This document shows positions 1-9,002 of a stretch of DNA of 64,000 nucleotides, piece by piece. The position numbers and the translations under genes are program-made. The stretch is taken from positions 5,270,001-5,334,000 of the forward strand of contig NZ_CP064031.1 in assembly GCF_049532895.1 (NCBI RefSeq). The letters are read 5' to 3'. Each line of letters starts with the position of its first letter. Position 1 is the first letter of the stretch. This stretch comes from Dyella_B acidisoli (lineage in GTDB: Bacteria > Pseudomonadota > Gammaproteobacteria > Xanthomonadales > Rhodanobacteraceae). The notes under the pieces were generated by a model. The model saw nothing but the letters and a program-made list of their open reading frames with translations, searched no databases and was not told where the DNA came from.

Positions 1-897
1 CTGGAAGGCGCGCAGGAAGTGATGGTGGATGGCGGCGAAGGCATCCGTCTCACTGGCTCGTTTACGCCGCAAAAAAAGCAGCAGGTGTCGCGCGGCCTCG
101 CAGTGCTTTTCCACGGCTGGGAAGGCAGCGTCGATTCCACCTACGTGCTGCAAACCGGCAGTCGCTTGCTGGACGATGGTTGGGACATCTTCCGCCTCAA
201 TTTCCGCGACCATGGCGAGAGTCATGACCTCAACGAGTCGCTGTTCCATTCCTGCCGCATCGATGAAGTCGTGCATGCGTTGGGCGATATTGCGCAACGC
301 TGGCCGGCGCGCGTGATGGCGCTAGCCGGCTTCTCGCTGGGCGGCAATTTCGCGCTGCGCGCGGCGATGCAGGCCCCGGTCAAAGGCATTCCGCTGCAGT
401 ACGCACTGGCGGTGTGCCCCATCATCGACCCCAGCGAAGGCCTGTTCTCGCTGGAAGAATCCGCACCCTGGTTCTACCAGGCGTATTTCATGAACAAGTG
501 GCGGCGCTCGCTGCGCATCAAGCAAAAGGCGTTTCCGCACGTTCAATACTTCGAACTGCAAGAGCTGAAGCAGAACCTGCGCGGCCTGACCGAATCACTG
601 GTGCTGCGCCACACCGATTTCGGTTCGCTCGAAGCTTATCTGGACGGCTATTCGGTGGCGGGCCGCGCGCTGGCGCAGATGCAGATTCCCGCGACCATAC
701 TTACTGCGCGCGACGATCCGGTGATTCCGGTGACGGCGTTCGAGAAGCTGGAATTGCCGAGCAGCATCGAACTAGACATCGCCACGTATGGCGGACACTG
801 CGGTTTTATCCGCGGCTGGGACATGACCAGCTTCTGCGACGAATACATCGCTGCTCGTTTCAACGCGATCGCCGAAGGGCAATTCCCGCGCGCCTAA
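1..897 (+). CDS. alpha/beta-fold hydrolase (5' end outside window)
   Basis: The frame is open from base 1, so the true start probably lies upstream; the first internal start is a GTG at 19. Counting from that GTG, an HGWEGS loop near residue 32 forms the oxyanion region, GFSLGG carries the nucleophile Ser at about 106, ARDDPVIPV supplies the acid and GGHCGF the base. This is a complete hydrolase triad. The overall pattern resembles the YheT-like branch of alpha/beta hydrolases (cytoplasmic esterases of unclear substrate). No signal peptide is visible in the part present. Substrate cannot be called from sequence. It is followed by 107 bases of non-coding DNA and an exported protein on the same strand. 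Confidence 0.8.
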   Translation: MEGAQEVMVDGGEGIRLTGSFTPQKKQQVSRGLAVLFHGWEGSVDSTYVLQTGSRLLDDGWDIFRLNFRDHGESHDLNESLFHSCRIDEVVHALGDIAQRWPARVMALAGFSLGGNFALRAAMQAPVKGIPLQYALAVCPIIDPSEGLFSLEESAPWFYQAYFMNKWRRSLRIKQKAFPHVQYFELQELKQNLRGLTESLVLRHTDFGSLEAYLDGYSVAGRALAQMQIPATILTARDDPVIPVTAFEKLELPSSIELDIATYGGHCGFIRGWDMTSFCDEYIAARFNAIAEGQFPRA

Positions 898-1004
898 GCC
901 GGTTTGCGTGACTTTCCTCACAGGTGACTTCCTGCAGGCGGAGGTCGCGCATAGACGCGCGTAAGCTGGCTCACAACGTTGCATCACTGACGCACGGAGC
1001 TGCC

Positions 1005-2573
1005 ATGAAACGTTGCACCGCCTTTTTGCCTGCCTTGTTGTCGCTGGCCATCTCGGCAGCCTGCTTCGCTACGAATCCGCCAGCGGATGGCGAGCTAGTC
1101 AAAGGTGATGGACATCCGGGTTGCGAAGGTATCGATGCGAAAGCCTGTGTCGAGCACGCCATGGTTGCCATGGGGGGCCGTCAGCGTCTCGAAGATATTC
1201 ACAGCATCCACTACGAGGCTATTGGTCATACGGCGCTGGCGGAACAATCGTACCGGCAGCAGCCATTCATCGCCGCCTACGAACGCGACGATGTCACCAT
1301 CGATTTCGATAAACAGCGATGGCTCAGCGATGACCAGGTCACCTGGCCGGAAGCCGATCCGCATACCGAGAACATGGAACTCACCGTGATCGCGACACAG
1401 CAAGGCGTCGTTCGTCGCGACAAGCATGGCGATACACCGGCTTCGCTAGCGGACCAGGATACGGCTCGCGATGTCCTGAACCTGGAGCCCGAACGCTTGT
1501 TGCTCAACGCCGCTGCGGCCGGCGATTTGCATTACGCCCCATCCCAATGGCTGCGCGCGACGCCGCACAGCGTGGTGGAATTCAGCTGGCAAGGCACGCC
1601 TATCCGCGTATTGCTCAATGCCTCCAATCATTTACCTGATGCGTTGGAGCGCACGAGCACGTTCAATGATTTCTGGTTTGCATGGGGCGACGTCGACCAG
1701 CGCATTTATTTCGACAACTGGCATCTCGTGCAAGGTGTGGTATTCCCGACCAATCGCATCGATCAGCGCAACGGTCTCCTGCTTGGATCCATGCAGTTGT
1801 TCGATGCGAGGTTCAACGCCGACGTTGACGACAAGGTATTCACGATCGATCCCACCGTTGCCGCCAAGAGCGCCCAATCCAAGGGCTGGAATCGCATCTT
1901 CAGCGACAAGCAGCGCGTGGAGCTCGCGCCGGGCATCGAGCTTTATCAGGGTGCCTGGAATACCACGTTGATCAAGCAGGACGACGGCGTGTTCGTACTG
2001 GAGGCGCCGATTTCCCCCGCTTATGTAAAAGGCATCCTCGCCAAGGTGCATAGCGAATACCCGGGAGTGCCGATCAAGGGCGTGCTCAGCACTTCCGATT
2101 CATGGCCGCACATCGCTGGTGTCAGACAGGTTGTCACGGAAGGCGTGCCGGTCTACGCACTCGATCTCAACCGGCCGCTGCTGGATCGCCTGGTCGCCGC
2201 ACCGCATCGCCTGCAGCCGGACGATCTGCAAAAGCATCCCAAGTCGGCGCATTGGATCACGGTAGGTGATCGTCTCGTGCTCGGCCAGGGTGCCAATCAG
2301 GCCGTGTTGTATCCCTTGCGTGGTGCATCGACCGAACGCCAATACATGGTGTACTTCCCACAGCGCAAGTTGTTGTACGCCAGTGACACCTTGGCGCTGA
2401 ACGCCGATAACACCCTCTACGATCCGGATCTGATGTACGAAGTGGCCCAGGCTGTCGCACGCGAACATTTGCAGGTTGATACGGTGTATGCCATGCATGA
2501 GGGGCCTACGCCATGGAAGCAGGTGCAGCAGCAGCTCGCTCAAGCGATGTCGGCTGCCAAGCCGGCGACCTAG
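1005..2573 (+). CDS. exported metallo-beta-lactamase-fold protein lacking the zinc-binding motif
   Basis: The start at 1005 is chosen because GGAG sits 5 bases upstream and the product opens with a signal peptide (MKRCTAFLPALLSLAISAAC); the upstream in-frame extension lacks both. The 522-residue protein has an N-terminal beta-rich domain and a C-terminal half that follows the metallo-beta-lactamase layout: a strand-loop segment at residues 363-372 (TSDSWPHIAG) where active enzymes carry THxHxDH, then YFPQRKLLYASDTL and MHEGPTPW. Only the last His of the first motif is kept. The fold assignment is inference from this layout. If right, the protein is probably a non-catalytic or differently reacting relative. 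Function unknown; likely periplasmic. Confidence 0.65.
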   Translation: MKRCTAFLPALLSLAISAACFATNPPADGELVKGDGHPGCEGIDAKACVEHAMVAMGGRQRLEDIHSIHYEAIGHTALAEQSYRQQPFIAAYERDDVTIDFDKQRWLSDDQVTWPEADPHTENMELTVIATQQGVVRRDKHGDTPASLADQDTARDVLNLEPERLLLNAAAAGDLHYAPSQWLRATPHSVVEFSWQGTPIRVLLNASNHLPDALERTSTFNDFWFAWGDVDQRIYFDNWHLVQGVVFPTNRIDQRNGLLLGSMQLFDARFNADVDDKVFTIDPTVAAKSAQSKGWNRIFSDKQRVELAPGIELYQGAWNTTLIKQDDGVFVLEAPISPAYVKGILAKVHSEYPGVPIKGVLSTSDSWPHIAGVRQVVTEGVPVYALDLNRPLLDRLVAAPHRLQPDDLQKHPKSAHWITVGDRLVLGQGANQAVLYPLRGASTERQYMVYFPQRKLLYASDTLALNADNTLYDPDLMYEVAQAVAREHLQVDTVYAMHEGPTPWKQVQQQLAQAMSAAKPAT

Positions 2574-2583
2574 CGCAGTCTAC

Positions 2584-4062
2584 TTAGTCCGCCGGTACGC
2601 AACGCCCTTGTGCCCAGGCGCGCAAGCTGGCGACTTGCTCGTGCATCAACACCGACAGCGGCTTGGTCACTTGCAAAGCATGCAGCAACGTCGCCTGATC
2701 GAGCGTACCGCCATTGCCGCTGGCATCGTAAAGCGCACTAACGATGGCCTGTTCGATTTCCGCACCTGAAAAACCTTCGCTCGCTTGCGCCAGTGCATTC
2801 AAATCGAACTCGTTCGTGTCTAACTTGCGGCGCTTCAGATGCATCGCGAAGATTGCTGCGCGCACCTCGGGCTTGGGCAGATCGACGAAAAAGATTTCGT
2901 CGAAGCGACCTTTGCGCAGCAATTCCGCGGGCAGTTCGTGTACCGCGTTTGCGGTCGCAACCACAAACACTTTGGCCTTGCGCTCCGCCATCCAGGTGAG
3001 CAGATAGCCGAGCACGCGCCGCGACACGCCACCATCCTCGCCACCGCTGGCCAAGCCCTTCTCGATTTCGTCGATCCACAGCACGCATGGCGCCAGCGTT
3101 TCGCAGCTCGACAACGCCTCGCGCAGATTCTTTTCGGTCTCGCCCTGGTATTTGTCGTAGAGCGAACCGAAATCCATCCGCACCAGCGGCACACCGAAGC
3201 CCCCGGCAATGGCTTTGGAGACCAGGCTTTTTCCGCAGCCCTGCACGCCTAGCAGCAACACGCCCTTGGGCGGATCGAGCGCAGGCTTGGGATTGGGATC
3301 GAGAAACACCGTCCGCCGCCGCTGCACCCACTCGCGCACCTGGCTTACGCCGGCAACGTCGGCAAAACTGGCCGTGGCGTATTCGTAATGCAGCAAGCCG
3401 GAACGATTGAGCAGTTCGAACTTGGCCTTCATCAATTCGGGCAGGTCGCTCGCGTTGAGCGCGCCGTCGTTGTAGATCAGCTTGCGCACGATGCGCCGTG
3501 CATCCGGCCCGCTCAGGCCGACCAGGTTGCGCACGATGGTGCGTGCAGCTTCGTTGTCCACTTCCAGGTTGCGGTTGTTCTCGCGCTGCCAAGCCGCGGC
3601 TTCGCCGCGCAGGATGCCAGCGAGCTCCTTGATATCCGGCAAGGCCAGCGGCACGCGCGTAGCCAATGCATCCAGCTCCTGCGGCAGTTCCACTTTCGCG
3701 CCCACCAGTACCAGCGTGTGCGCAGCGCAACGTTGCCGCTGTACGATTTCGCGCATCTGCCGGAGCGTCCCTGCGTATTGCAGACAAGGCTGAAAGTCGA
3801 ACAACAGATAGATGCTGCGCTGTTCCGCCGTGCGAATGGCATTGAGCGTGGAGGTGGCATCCGGTGCGACTTCCACATTCCTCGGCCCGTTGAAGTCGAG
3901 CCGTTCCAGGCCGTCCGTAAGCGTCCAGCGCCACAGCGGATGTAACGCCTGAGCGATGACATGGCGAAAGCATTCGATCACCCGCTGTTCGTCGATCGTT
4001 TCAATCACCAGCAAGGGTGTCGCCGCACGCACCAGCGTGCTCAGGTCTTCCAGTTCGCTCAT
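2584..4062 (-). CDS. Ycf46-like AAA+ ATPase
   Basis: The 492-residue protein has an N-terminal alpha/beta region (1-200) and a C-terminal AAA+ module. The module carries Walker A GVQGCGKS at 272-279, Walker B VLWIDE at 327-332, a sensor-1 Asn near 372 and the RKGRFDEIFF arginine-finger region near 383-392. Length and the FtsH/CDC48-like AAA core without a protease domain match the Ycf46 family of cyanobacteria, plastids and proteobacteria, whose role is poorly defined (an effect on carbon use has been suggested in cyanobacteria). GGAGG lies 5 bases before the ATG. Its stop is 10 bases from that of the convergent exported MBL-fold gene. Cytoplasmic. Confidence 0.8.
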   Translation of the reverse strand: MSELEDLSTLVRAATPLLVIETIDEQRVIECFRHVIAQALHPLWRWTLTDGLERLDFNGPRNVEVAPDATSTLNAIRTAEQRSIYLLFDFQPCLQYAGTLRQMREIVQRQRCAAHTLVLVGAKVELPQELDALATRVPLALPDIKELAGILRGEAAAWQRENNRNLEVDNEAARTIVRNLVGLSGPDARRIVRKLIYNDGALNASDLPELMKAKFELLNRSGLLHYEYATASFADVAGVSQVREWVQRRRTVFLDPNPKPALDPPKGVLLLGVQGCGKSLVSKAIAGGFGVPLVRMDFGSLYDKYQGETEKNLREALSSCETLAPCVLWIDEIEKGLASGGEDGGVSRRVLGYLLTWMAERKAKVFVVATANAVHELPAELLRKGRFDEIFFVDLPKPEVRAAIFAMHLKRRKLDTNEFDLNALAQASEGFSGAEIEQAIVSALYDASGNGGTLDQATLLHALQVTKPLSVLMHEQVASLRAWAQGRCVPAD

Positions 4063-4210
4063 GCATCCTCCCGCGAGATCGTTAAGGTAGCAGAGCTGTC
4101 ACGACCGGATCATGGCCCGCACGTTATGCTCGCCCGGGACAAACGCCGACTTGCGCGTGCGCGACCCTGCCCCAAACTGACGGCTTTCCATGGCGTTACG
4201 GAGATTCCCC

Positions 4211-4834
4211 ATGCAGCTACGCAGCGACAACTTCCAGCACGGCAAGCCCATTCCGCCGACCCTCGCCTTCGCCAAGCTCGGCAAGCCGGTTGCGCTGTCG
4301 GACAACCGCAGTCCGCATCTGGCCTGGAAGGACGCGCCTCAAGGTACGCAGTCGTTCGTACTGACCTGCATCGACACCGACGTGCCGAGCAAACCCGATG
4401 ACGTCAACAAGGAAGGCCGCACGGTGCCGGCCGACTTGCCACGCGTGGAATTCGTGCACTGGCTGATGGCGAACATTCCGGTGGAATGCGGTGAGCTGAC
4501 CGAAGGTGCATGCAGCGACGACATCACTCCGCGCGGCAAGCGGCAGCCCTACGGTCCGCCCGGCAACGTACAAGGCGTCAATAGCTATACCGACTGGTTC
4601 GCGGGCGACGTGCAGATGGAAGGTACCTACCTGGGCTATGACGGCCCGTGCCCGCCATGGAACGATTCGTTGGTGCATCACTATCACTTCCGTGTTTACG
4701 CGCTGGACGTGCCGCGCCTGCCGTTGGAAGAAGGGTTCTCGCTGGAAGAGTTGCGCGCGGCCATGGCCGGCCATGTGCTGTCGGAAGCGTTGCTCACCGG
4801 TACGTACAGTCTCAATCCCAACGTGCCGGCGTAA
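4211..4834 (+). CDS. YbhB/YbcL-type phosphatidylethanolamine-binding protein
   Basis: This 207-residue protein is a PEBP (Raf kinase inhibitor-like) family member. Visible family features are the early PHLAWKDAPQGTQSF segment, CIDTDVPSK near residue 55, EFVHWLMANIP, and the late GPCPPWND...HHYHFRVYALDV block that shapes the anion-binding pocket. The ATG at 4211 is preferred over the in-frame one at 4190 because GGAG lies 7 bases upstream and family members begin with MQL-type N-termini. No signal peptide. The biochemical role of bacterial PEBPs is largely unknown. It stands alone between a divergent AAA ATPase and a DUF1328 gene. Confidence 0.85.
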   Translation: MQLRSDNFQHGKPIPPTLAFAKLGKPVALSDNRSPHLAWKDAPQGTQSFVLTCIDTDVPSKPDDVNKEGRTVPADLPRVEFVHWLMANIPVECGELTEGACSDDITPRGKRQPYGPPGNVQGVNSYTDWFAGDVQMEGTYLGYDGPCPPWNDSLVHHYHFRVYALDVPRLPLEEGFSLEELRAAMAGHVLSEALLTGTYSLNPNVPA

Positions 4835-4933
4835 GACAACCTGGGCGAACCCTTCACGCCGGCACAGCGCGCTGTGTGGCACATGGAACCGAGGGCCGCG
4901 ACGGGACGCCCTCGGTTTCGGAGGCATGCCGCC

Positions 4934-5089
4934 ATGCTGCATTACGCCTTGGTCTTCCTGGTTATTGCTGTCATCGCTGCTCTGCTAGGTTTTACCGGCA
5001 TTGCCGGTACCGCCGCGTGGATCGCCAAGGTGCTGTTCGTGCTGTTTCTGATCCTGGCTGTGATCGCATTTTTTCGCCGAACCAGCTGA
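4934..5089 (+). CDS. DUF1328 (YtjA-like) small membrane protein
   Basis: A 51-residue hydrophobic protein with two membrane segments (about residues 4-25 and 28-46) and a basic RRTS tail. Size and the GFTGIAGTAAWIAKVLFVLFLILAV core fit the DUF1328 family. The upstream in-frame extension is polar and unlike the family; a GGAGG about 10 bases before the ATG supports 4934. It begins a same-strand run of small envelope proteins, which in other proteobacteria are stationary-phase or stress induced. Exact role unknown. Confidence 0.8.
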   Translation: MLHYALVFLVIAVIAALLGFTGIAGTAAWIAKVLFVLFLILAVIAFFRRTS

Positions 5090-5164
5090 ACGACGCGAAG
5101 GTCTATTCAGCCAGCAGCCCGGCAAACCGTTAGAGTGAACATTCTTGAGTTCTCGGAGAACGTC

Positions 5165-5527
5165 ATGAACAAAGAAGTCCAGGCGAACGAAAACACCGTG
5201 CACGAGCGCATCGATCACGGTGCGGAACGCATCAAGCAGGCCACTTCCGATGCCGTGGCCAGCAGCAAGGAAAAATTCGACCGCGCCGCCGACCGTGTCG
5301 AAGAGCGCGTGCATCACGCCACTGATCGCGCCGCGGATGCCGCCAATCGCGCCAGCGACAAAGTCAGCGAAGCCACTGAGCGTGGGCGCGCTGCTTACGA
5401 CCAGGCCAGGGATCGCGCTGACGAGTGGCTGGAAGAAGTGCGCGAATACGTGCGCGAAAAACCTGTCCAGGCGGTAGCCATCGCACTTGGTGCTGGCTGG
5501 TTGCTCGGCCGCATCCTGCGTCGTTGA
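5165..5527 (+). CDS. DUF883 (YqjD/ElaB-like) membrane-anchored protein
   Basis: A 120-residue protein that is nearly all charged, Ala-rich amphipathic helix (coiled-coil-like; HERIDHGAERIKQ through AAYDQARDRADEWLEEV), ending in one membrane segment at the extreme C-terminus (VQAVAIALGAGWLLGRILRR). This is the architecture of YqjD/ElaB/YgaM, inner-membrane proteins that tether ribosomes in stationary phase in E. coli. The ATG at 5165 has GGAG 6 bases upstream, so the 10-residue upstream extension is excluded. The following genes are YqjE- and YqjK-like, matching the E. coli yqjDE order. Confidence 0.85.
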   Translation: MNKEVQANENTVHERIDHGAERIKQATSDAVASSKEKFDRAADRVEERVHHATDRAADAANRASDKVSEATERGRAAYDQARDRADEWLEEVREYVREKPVQAVAIALGAGWLLGRILRR

Positions 5528-5552
5528 TTAGATCCAGGCACGGGGGCGGGTG

Positions 5553-6023
5553 ATGCACGATTCCGTGCACGACAACGAAACAGCGGAGCAGCCGGAGCCA
5601 TCCGGCGAGCCGGCATCGGGCACGAACAATCTGCTCGACGACATCGGCCGACTCGCCCGTGGCGTACGCAGCCTGTTCGGCGCCCAACTTACTTTGTTGG
5701 CCGCCGAACTGGGGTTGGCACGTAGCGCGGTTTCCTGGCTGCTGGCAGCTGGCCTCGGCGCCACCGTCGCCGGCGTGGGTCTGGGTTTGACGCTGCTTGG
5801 CCTGATCGGCCTGGTGCTCGCCAAATGGTTCGATTCCTGGATCTGGGCCTTCGTGGTGCTTGCCGTGCTGGAAGCGCTGGCCTTGTTTGGCGCGATCTTC
5901 CTGTTCCGCCGTTGTATGCACTGGATGAGCCTGCCGGCCACACGCCAGGAGTGGCGTGCGATCATGCGCGACACGGTGCGGCGAGCCGAACAGGACATCG
6001 ACGCCGGCAAGGGGGAAGTCTGA
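5553..6023 (+). CDS. YqjE-like phage holin family membrane protein
   Basis: A 156-residue protein with a polar N-terminus, an amphipathic helix (LLDDIGRLARGVRSLFGAQLTLLAAELGLARSA), and two strong membrane segments (about residues 65-90 and 95-120), as in the YqjE/holin superfamily III group. Despite the family name there is no sign of a phage here; these are chromosomal stress-associated membrane proteins found next to YqjD. A GTG three bases upstream is an alternative start. It is one base from the next gene, so the two are surely co-transcribed. Confidence 0.8.
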   Translation: MHDSVHDNETAEQPEPSGEPASGTNNLLDDIGRLARGVRSLFGAQLTLLAAELGLARSAVSWLLAAGLGATVAGVGLGLTLLGLIGLVLAKWFDSWIWAFVVLAVLEALALFGAIFLFRRCMHWMSLPATRQEWRAIMRDTVRRAEQDIDAGKGEV

Positions 6024-6024
6024 G

Positions 6025-6327
6025 ATGAGTCTGTTCAAGCAACTCGAAAAGGTGCGCGTCGCGCGCGAGCGCGTGGCGCACCATCGCAACGAAGTGGCCG
6101 CGCCCGCCGCCGCGCTGCTGGAACGCGGTTACCACCATCCGCTGACAACGGTGGGTGCAGCTGCCGGCGCCGGTTTCGTGCTCGGCAGTCTCGGCGTCGG
6201 CCCATTGCGCGTGCCGGGACTGATTTCAACAGTAAGCGCCGGACTGGCGGAGGCGGTGGCGTACGGCACGCGCCTGATCGCCGAACTGGGCATCATGGAG
6301 GATGGTGATACCGGCGAAGCGCCATGA
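6025..6327 (+). CDS. YqjK-like hypothetical membrane-associated protein
   Basis: A 100-residue protein starting one base after the stop of the YqjE-like gene. It has a basic amphipathic N-terminal helix (LEKVRVARERVAHHRNEVAAPAAALLERGY) followed by a Gly/Ala-rich hydrophobic stretch (about 48-85) and an acidic tail. Position and shape match the third gene of yqjDE-K clusters, although identity is weak. Its stop overlaps the start of the AI-2E family gene by four bases, so it is part of the same operon. Function unknown. Confidence 0.7.
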   Translation: MSLFKQLEKVRVARERVAHHRNEVAAPAAALLERGYHHPLTTVGAAAGAGFVLGSLGVGPLRVPGLISTVSAGLAEAVAYGTRLIAELGIMEDGDTGEAP

Positions 6328-7508
6328 CCGCCATCGAACCGACGGCGTTGCCGAGTACGACGCCCGTGGACGAAACACCGCACAAGACGACATCGACCTC
6401 CGCGACCTCGCCGCCCTCGACCTCGGCGGTCGCCGCACAGGTGAAAGAAGCGACGCGTGGTGTCTACCGGCTACGCGGCCATCTGCGCGCCATTCGCATG
6501 ACGCTCAACGCGTTGCTGACGCTGGCCCTGCTCTACACCCTCACGCTCGTCAAAGCGCTGATCATTCCGCTGGTGCTGGCTGCATTCATCGGCTTGGCAT
6601 TGAACCCCATCGTGGCGCGTGGCACTCGCCATCACATCCCGCGCTGGCTGGGCGCAAGCGTGTTGATGGCGAGCCTGATCGCGGGTATCGCGACCGGCAT
6701 CAGCATGCTCACGGAGCCGGCCATCGGATGGCTGCATAGTGCGCCGTCGCAGATCCACAGTTTCGTCCCCAAGCTCCAACACTTCACTCGCCCGCTGGAA
6801 GCAGCCGGACGCGCCACGCAGACGCTGGTCAACGGCCATCCGGCGTTATCGGCCCAGAATCCCAGCGATGTCGCCATCAGCGTATGGGATGTGCTGGCGA
6901 ACGCACCCAAAGTGCTTGCGGCGGTGTTGACCGTGCTGCTGCTGGTGTTCTTCTTCCTGGTCTACGGCGATCTGATCCTGCGCCGCCTGGTCGAGATCGC
7001 ACCCAACTTCGGCTACAAGCGTCACGCAGTCAGCATCGTGCGCGGCATCCAGACCGAAGTATCGCGCTACATCCTCACCACCGTGCTGATCAATGCATCG
7101 CTCGGCATCACCACAGCGGTCATGCTGTATCTGCTGCACATGCCCGATCCGCTGCTGTGGGGAACGGTGGCGACGTTCGCCAATTTCATTCCTTATGTGG
7201 GTGCAATCGTCACGACTACGACGCTGCTGTTCGTCGGGTTGATCCACTTCGACGTCGTGCCCAACGCTTTGTTGCCTGCCCTATGTTTTGCCTGCATCAC
7301 GGCGGTCGAAGGCAACTTGATCGCGCCAATGATTCTCGGTCGGCGCATGCGCGTTAGCCCCATCGCGATCCTGATCTGGTTGTTGATCTGGGGCTGGCTA
7401 TGGGGTGTGCCCGGTGCGTTGCTGGCGGTGCCGATGCTCACCAGCGCGAAGTTGATTGCGGAGCGCGTGCGCGGGTGGGAGTGGTTTGCGCGGATGGTGG
7501 AGCGCTGA
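6324..7508 (+). CDS. AI-2E/PerM family membrane transporter
   Basis: A 394-residue polytopic membrane protein. After a Thr/Ser/Pro-rich cytoplasmic N-terminus (1-55) come paired membrane helices (about 65-120), a long amphipathic loop (about 125-185) and a C-terminal block of five to six helices including the family motif region FANFIPYVGAIVTT and the RRMRVSPIAILIWLLIWGWLWGVPGALLAVP segment. The ATG overlaps the previous stop (ATGA). The family includes TqsA and PerM-type proteins with varied proposed substrates (AI-2, Na+/H+), so substrate is not assigned. The gene ends just before a palindromic repeat shared with the btuB 3' end. Confidence 0.85.
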   Translation: MTAIEPTALPSTTPVDETPHKTTSTSATSPPSTSAVAAQVKEATRGVYRLRGHLRAIRMTLNALLTLALLYTLTLVKALIIPLVLAAFIGLALNPIVARGTRHHIPRWLGASVLMASLIAGIATGISMLTEPAIGWLHSAPSQIHSFVPKLQHFTRPLEAAGRATQTLVNGHPALSAQNPSDVAISVWDVLANAPKVLAAVLTVLLLVFFFLVYGDLILRRLVEIAPNFGYKRHAVSIVRGIQTEVSRYILTTVLINASLGITTAVMLYLLHMPDPLLWGTVATFANFIPYVGAIVTTTTLLFVGLIHFDVVPNALLPALCFACITAVEGNLIAPMILGRRMRVSPIAILIWLLIWGWLWGVPGALLAVPMLTSAKLIAERVRGWEWFARMVER

Positions 7509-7531
7509 TTCCTTGATCTTGCGCGGACCAT

Positions 7532-7560
7532 TCCCTCCCCTACGTGTAGTAGGGGAGGGA
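7532..7560. repeat. family D palindromic repeat, copy 1 (29 bp hairpin)
   Basis: Perfect 12-bp arms (7532-7543 and 7549-7560, TCCCTCCCCTAC type) around a 5-base loop, lying between the converging stops of the AI-2E gene and the outer-membrane efflux gene. An identical 29-base copy is at 51255-51283 just after btuB. No T-run follows on either strand, so it looks more like an mRNA 3'-end stabiliser or REP-like element than a classic terminator. Confidence 0.85.
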
Positions 7561-7567
7561 GTCTGCA

Positions 7568-9001
7568 TCACTGCGCTTGCGCAACATTCGAGCAATTCGC
7601 ATCACCACAAGCCTGCCAGCCACCGCCAAGCGCCTTGTACAACGCCACCGCACGCGTATCGATCGCACTTTCCGACTGCGCCAACGCATCTTCCGCCGCC
7701 AACTGCACGCGCTCGGCATCCAGCAATTCCAGATAACCGGTCGCACCTTCCTGGTAGCGAATACGCGCAAGCTCCGCCGCACGACGGCTTTGCTCGGCCT
7801 GGGCGATCAACTGCTCCACGCGAGCATGCTCGGCGTTGTAGTTGGTGACGGCGTTGTCCACGTCTTCGATCGCCTCCAGCACAGTGCGTTGATAATTCGC
7901 TTCCGCGGCATCAGCACGTGCTTCGCTGGCGTGCAGATTCGACCGCACGCGTTCCACGTTCAAACCGTTCCAGGTGATGCTTGGCGTGAATGAAAAAGCA
8001 CGCGATGCAGGACCGCCGAAGTCATTTGGACGTCCGGCCAGGAAACCCACGAAACCGCCGAGCGAGATATGCGGAAAGAAATCTGCCTTCGCCACACCAA
8101 TGCGTGCGGTGGCCGCAGCGTATTGCCGTTCCGCGATGCGCACGTCAGGTCGACGCGACAGCACCTCACCCGAATCGCCGATCGGCAACACCGTAGCAAT
8201 CGGCTTGAACGTGATGGGCGAAACGTCGACGTCCAGTTCGCCAGGACGCTCACCCAGCAATACCGCCAAACGGTATTCATAGCCGCGGGCGGCTGCATCG
8301 AGCACGGGCAGCTGAGCTTTGGCTGCGCTGAGCTGTGCGCTGGCGCTAGCCACATCCTGCTCGGACGCCGTACCGATCTCCGCACGCGCGCTGATTAGCT
8401 TTAATGAATCGGCCTGATTGGCGATATTGCGCTGGGCGATGGCCAAGCGATCCTGCGTGCCGCGCAATTCGAAGTAATTGCGCGCCACTTCCGCAAACAA
8501 GCTCACTTGCGCGTCATGCAGGGAAGCTTCGCTCGCGCCCAGGTCGCCCCGCGCGGCTTCCACCGAACGGCGGATGCCGCCGAACAGATCGAGTTCCCAC
8601 GAAGCATCAAAGCCGGCCTGATACGTGTCGACGCCCACACGTTGCGTACCGAAGCCGGGTTGCTGCTCAAGCGATCGACTGGCAGAGATGGTGGTGTCGA
8701 TAGTGGGAATCTGATCGGATTTTGCCGTGCCCAGCAGCGCACGCGATTCGGAAAGCCGCGCGCGTGCAATACGCAAATCGAGGCTGCCCTTCGCCGCGCG
8801 CTGAATCAGCGTATCCAGCACCGGATCGTTGAACTGCTTCCACCAATCGGCCTGGAACTGCGCATTGCTTTCGCGCGCGGCGTCGACGTTCTGCACCTTC
8901 GCCGGCGCCGCGTTCGGCGTTTTGTAGTCCGGCCCCACGCTGACGCAACCGGCCAGCGCGAGTGCGGCGAACAACGCGGTATTACGAAGAAAACGTGTCA
9001 T
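7568..9001 (-). CDS. RND efflux outer-membrane factor (NodT/OprM-like lipoprotein)
   Basis: A 477-residue TolC-type channel protein. The start at 9001 gives a lipoprotein signal (MTRFLRNTALFAALALAGC) with lipobox LAGC and the typical VGPDYKTP sequence just after the lipidated Cys. Two repeats of the OEP helical/barrel module follow, with SRALLGTAKSDQIPTI and RIGVAKADFFPHISL at equivalent positions. The start codon is one base past the stop of the pump gene, and GGAGG lies 9 bases upstream inside the end of the pump gene. It completes the tripartite pump as the outer-membrane exit duct. Confidence 0.93.
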   Translation of the reverse strand: MTRFLRNTALFAALALAGCVSVGPDYKTPNAAPAKVQNVDAARESNAQFQADWWKQFNDPVLDTLIQRAAKGSLDLRIARARLSESRALLGTAKSDQIPTIDTTISASRSLEQQPGFGTQRVGVDTYQAGFDASWELDLFGGIRRSVEAARGDLGASEASLHDAQVSLFAEVARNYFELRGTQDRLAIAQRNIANQADSLKLISARAEIGTASEQDVASASAQLSAAKAQLPVLDAAARGYEYRLAVLLGERPGELDVDVSPITFKPIATVLPIGDSGEVLSRRPDVRIAERQYAAATARIGVAKADFFPHISLGGFVGFLAGRPNDFGGPASRAFSFTPSITWNGLNVERVRSNLHASEARADAAEANYQRTVLEAIEDVDNAVTNYNAEHARVEQLIAQAEQSRRAAELARIRYQEGATGYLELLDAERVQLAAEDALAQSESAIDTRAVALYKALGGGWQACGDANCSNVAQAQ

Positions 9002-9002
9002 C

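Noticed and set aside
5553..6023. Holin-family annotation as a phage lysis gene
   Set aside because: It sits in a yqjD/yqjE-like chromosomal cluster with DUF883 and YqjK-like neighbours, not in a lysis cassette.
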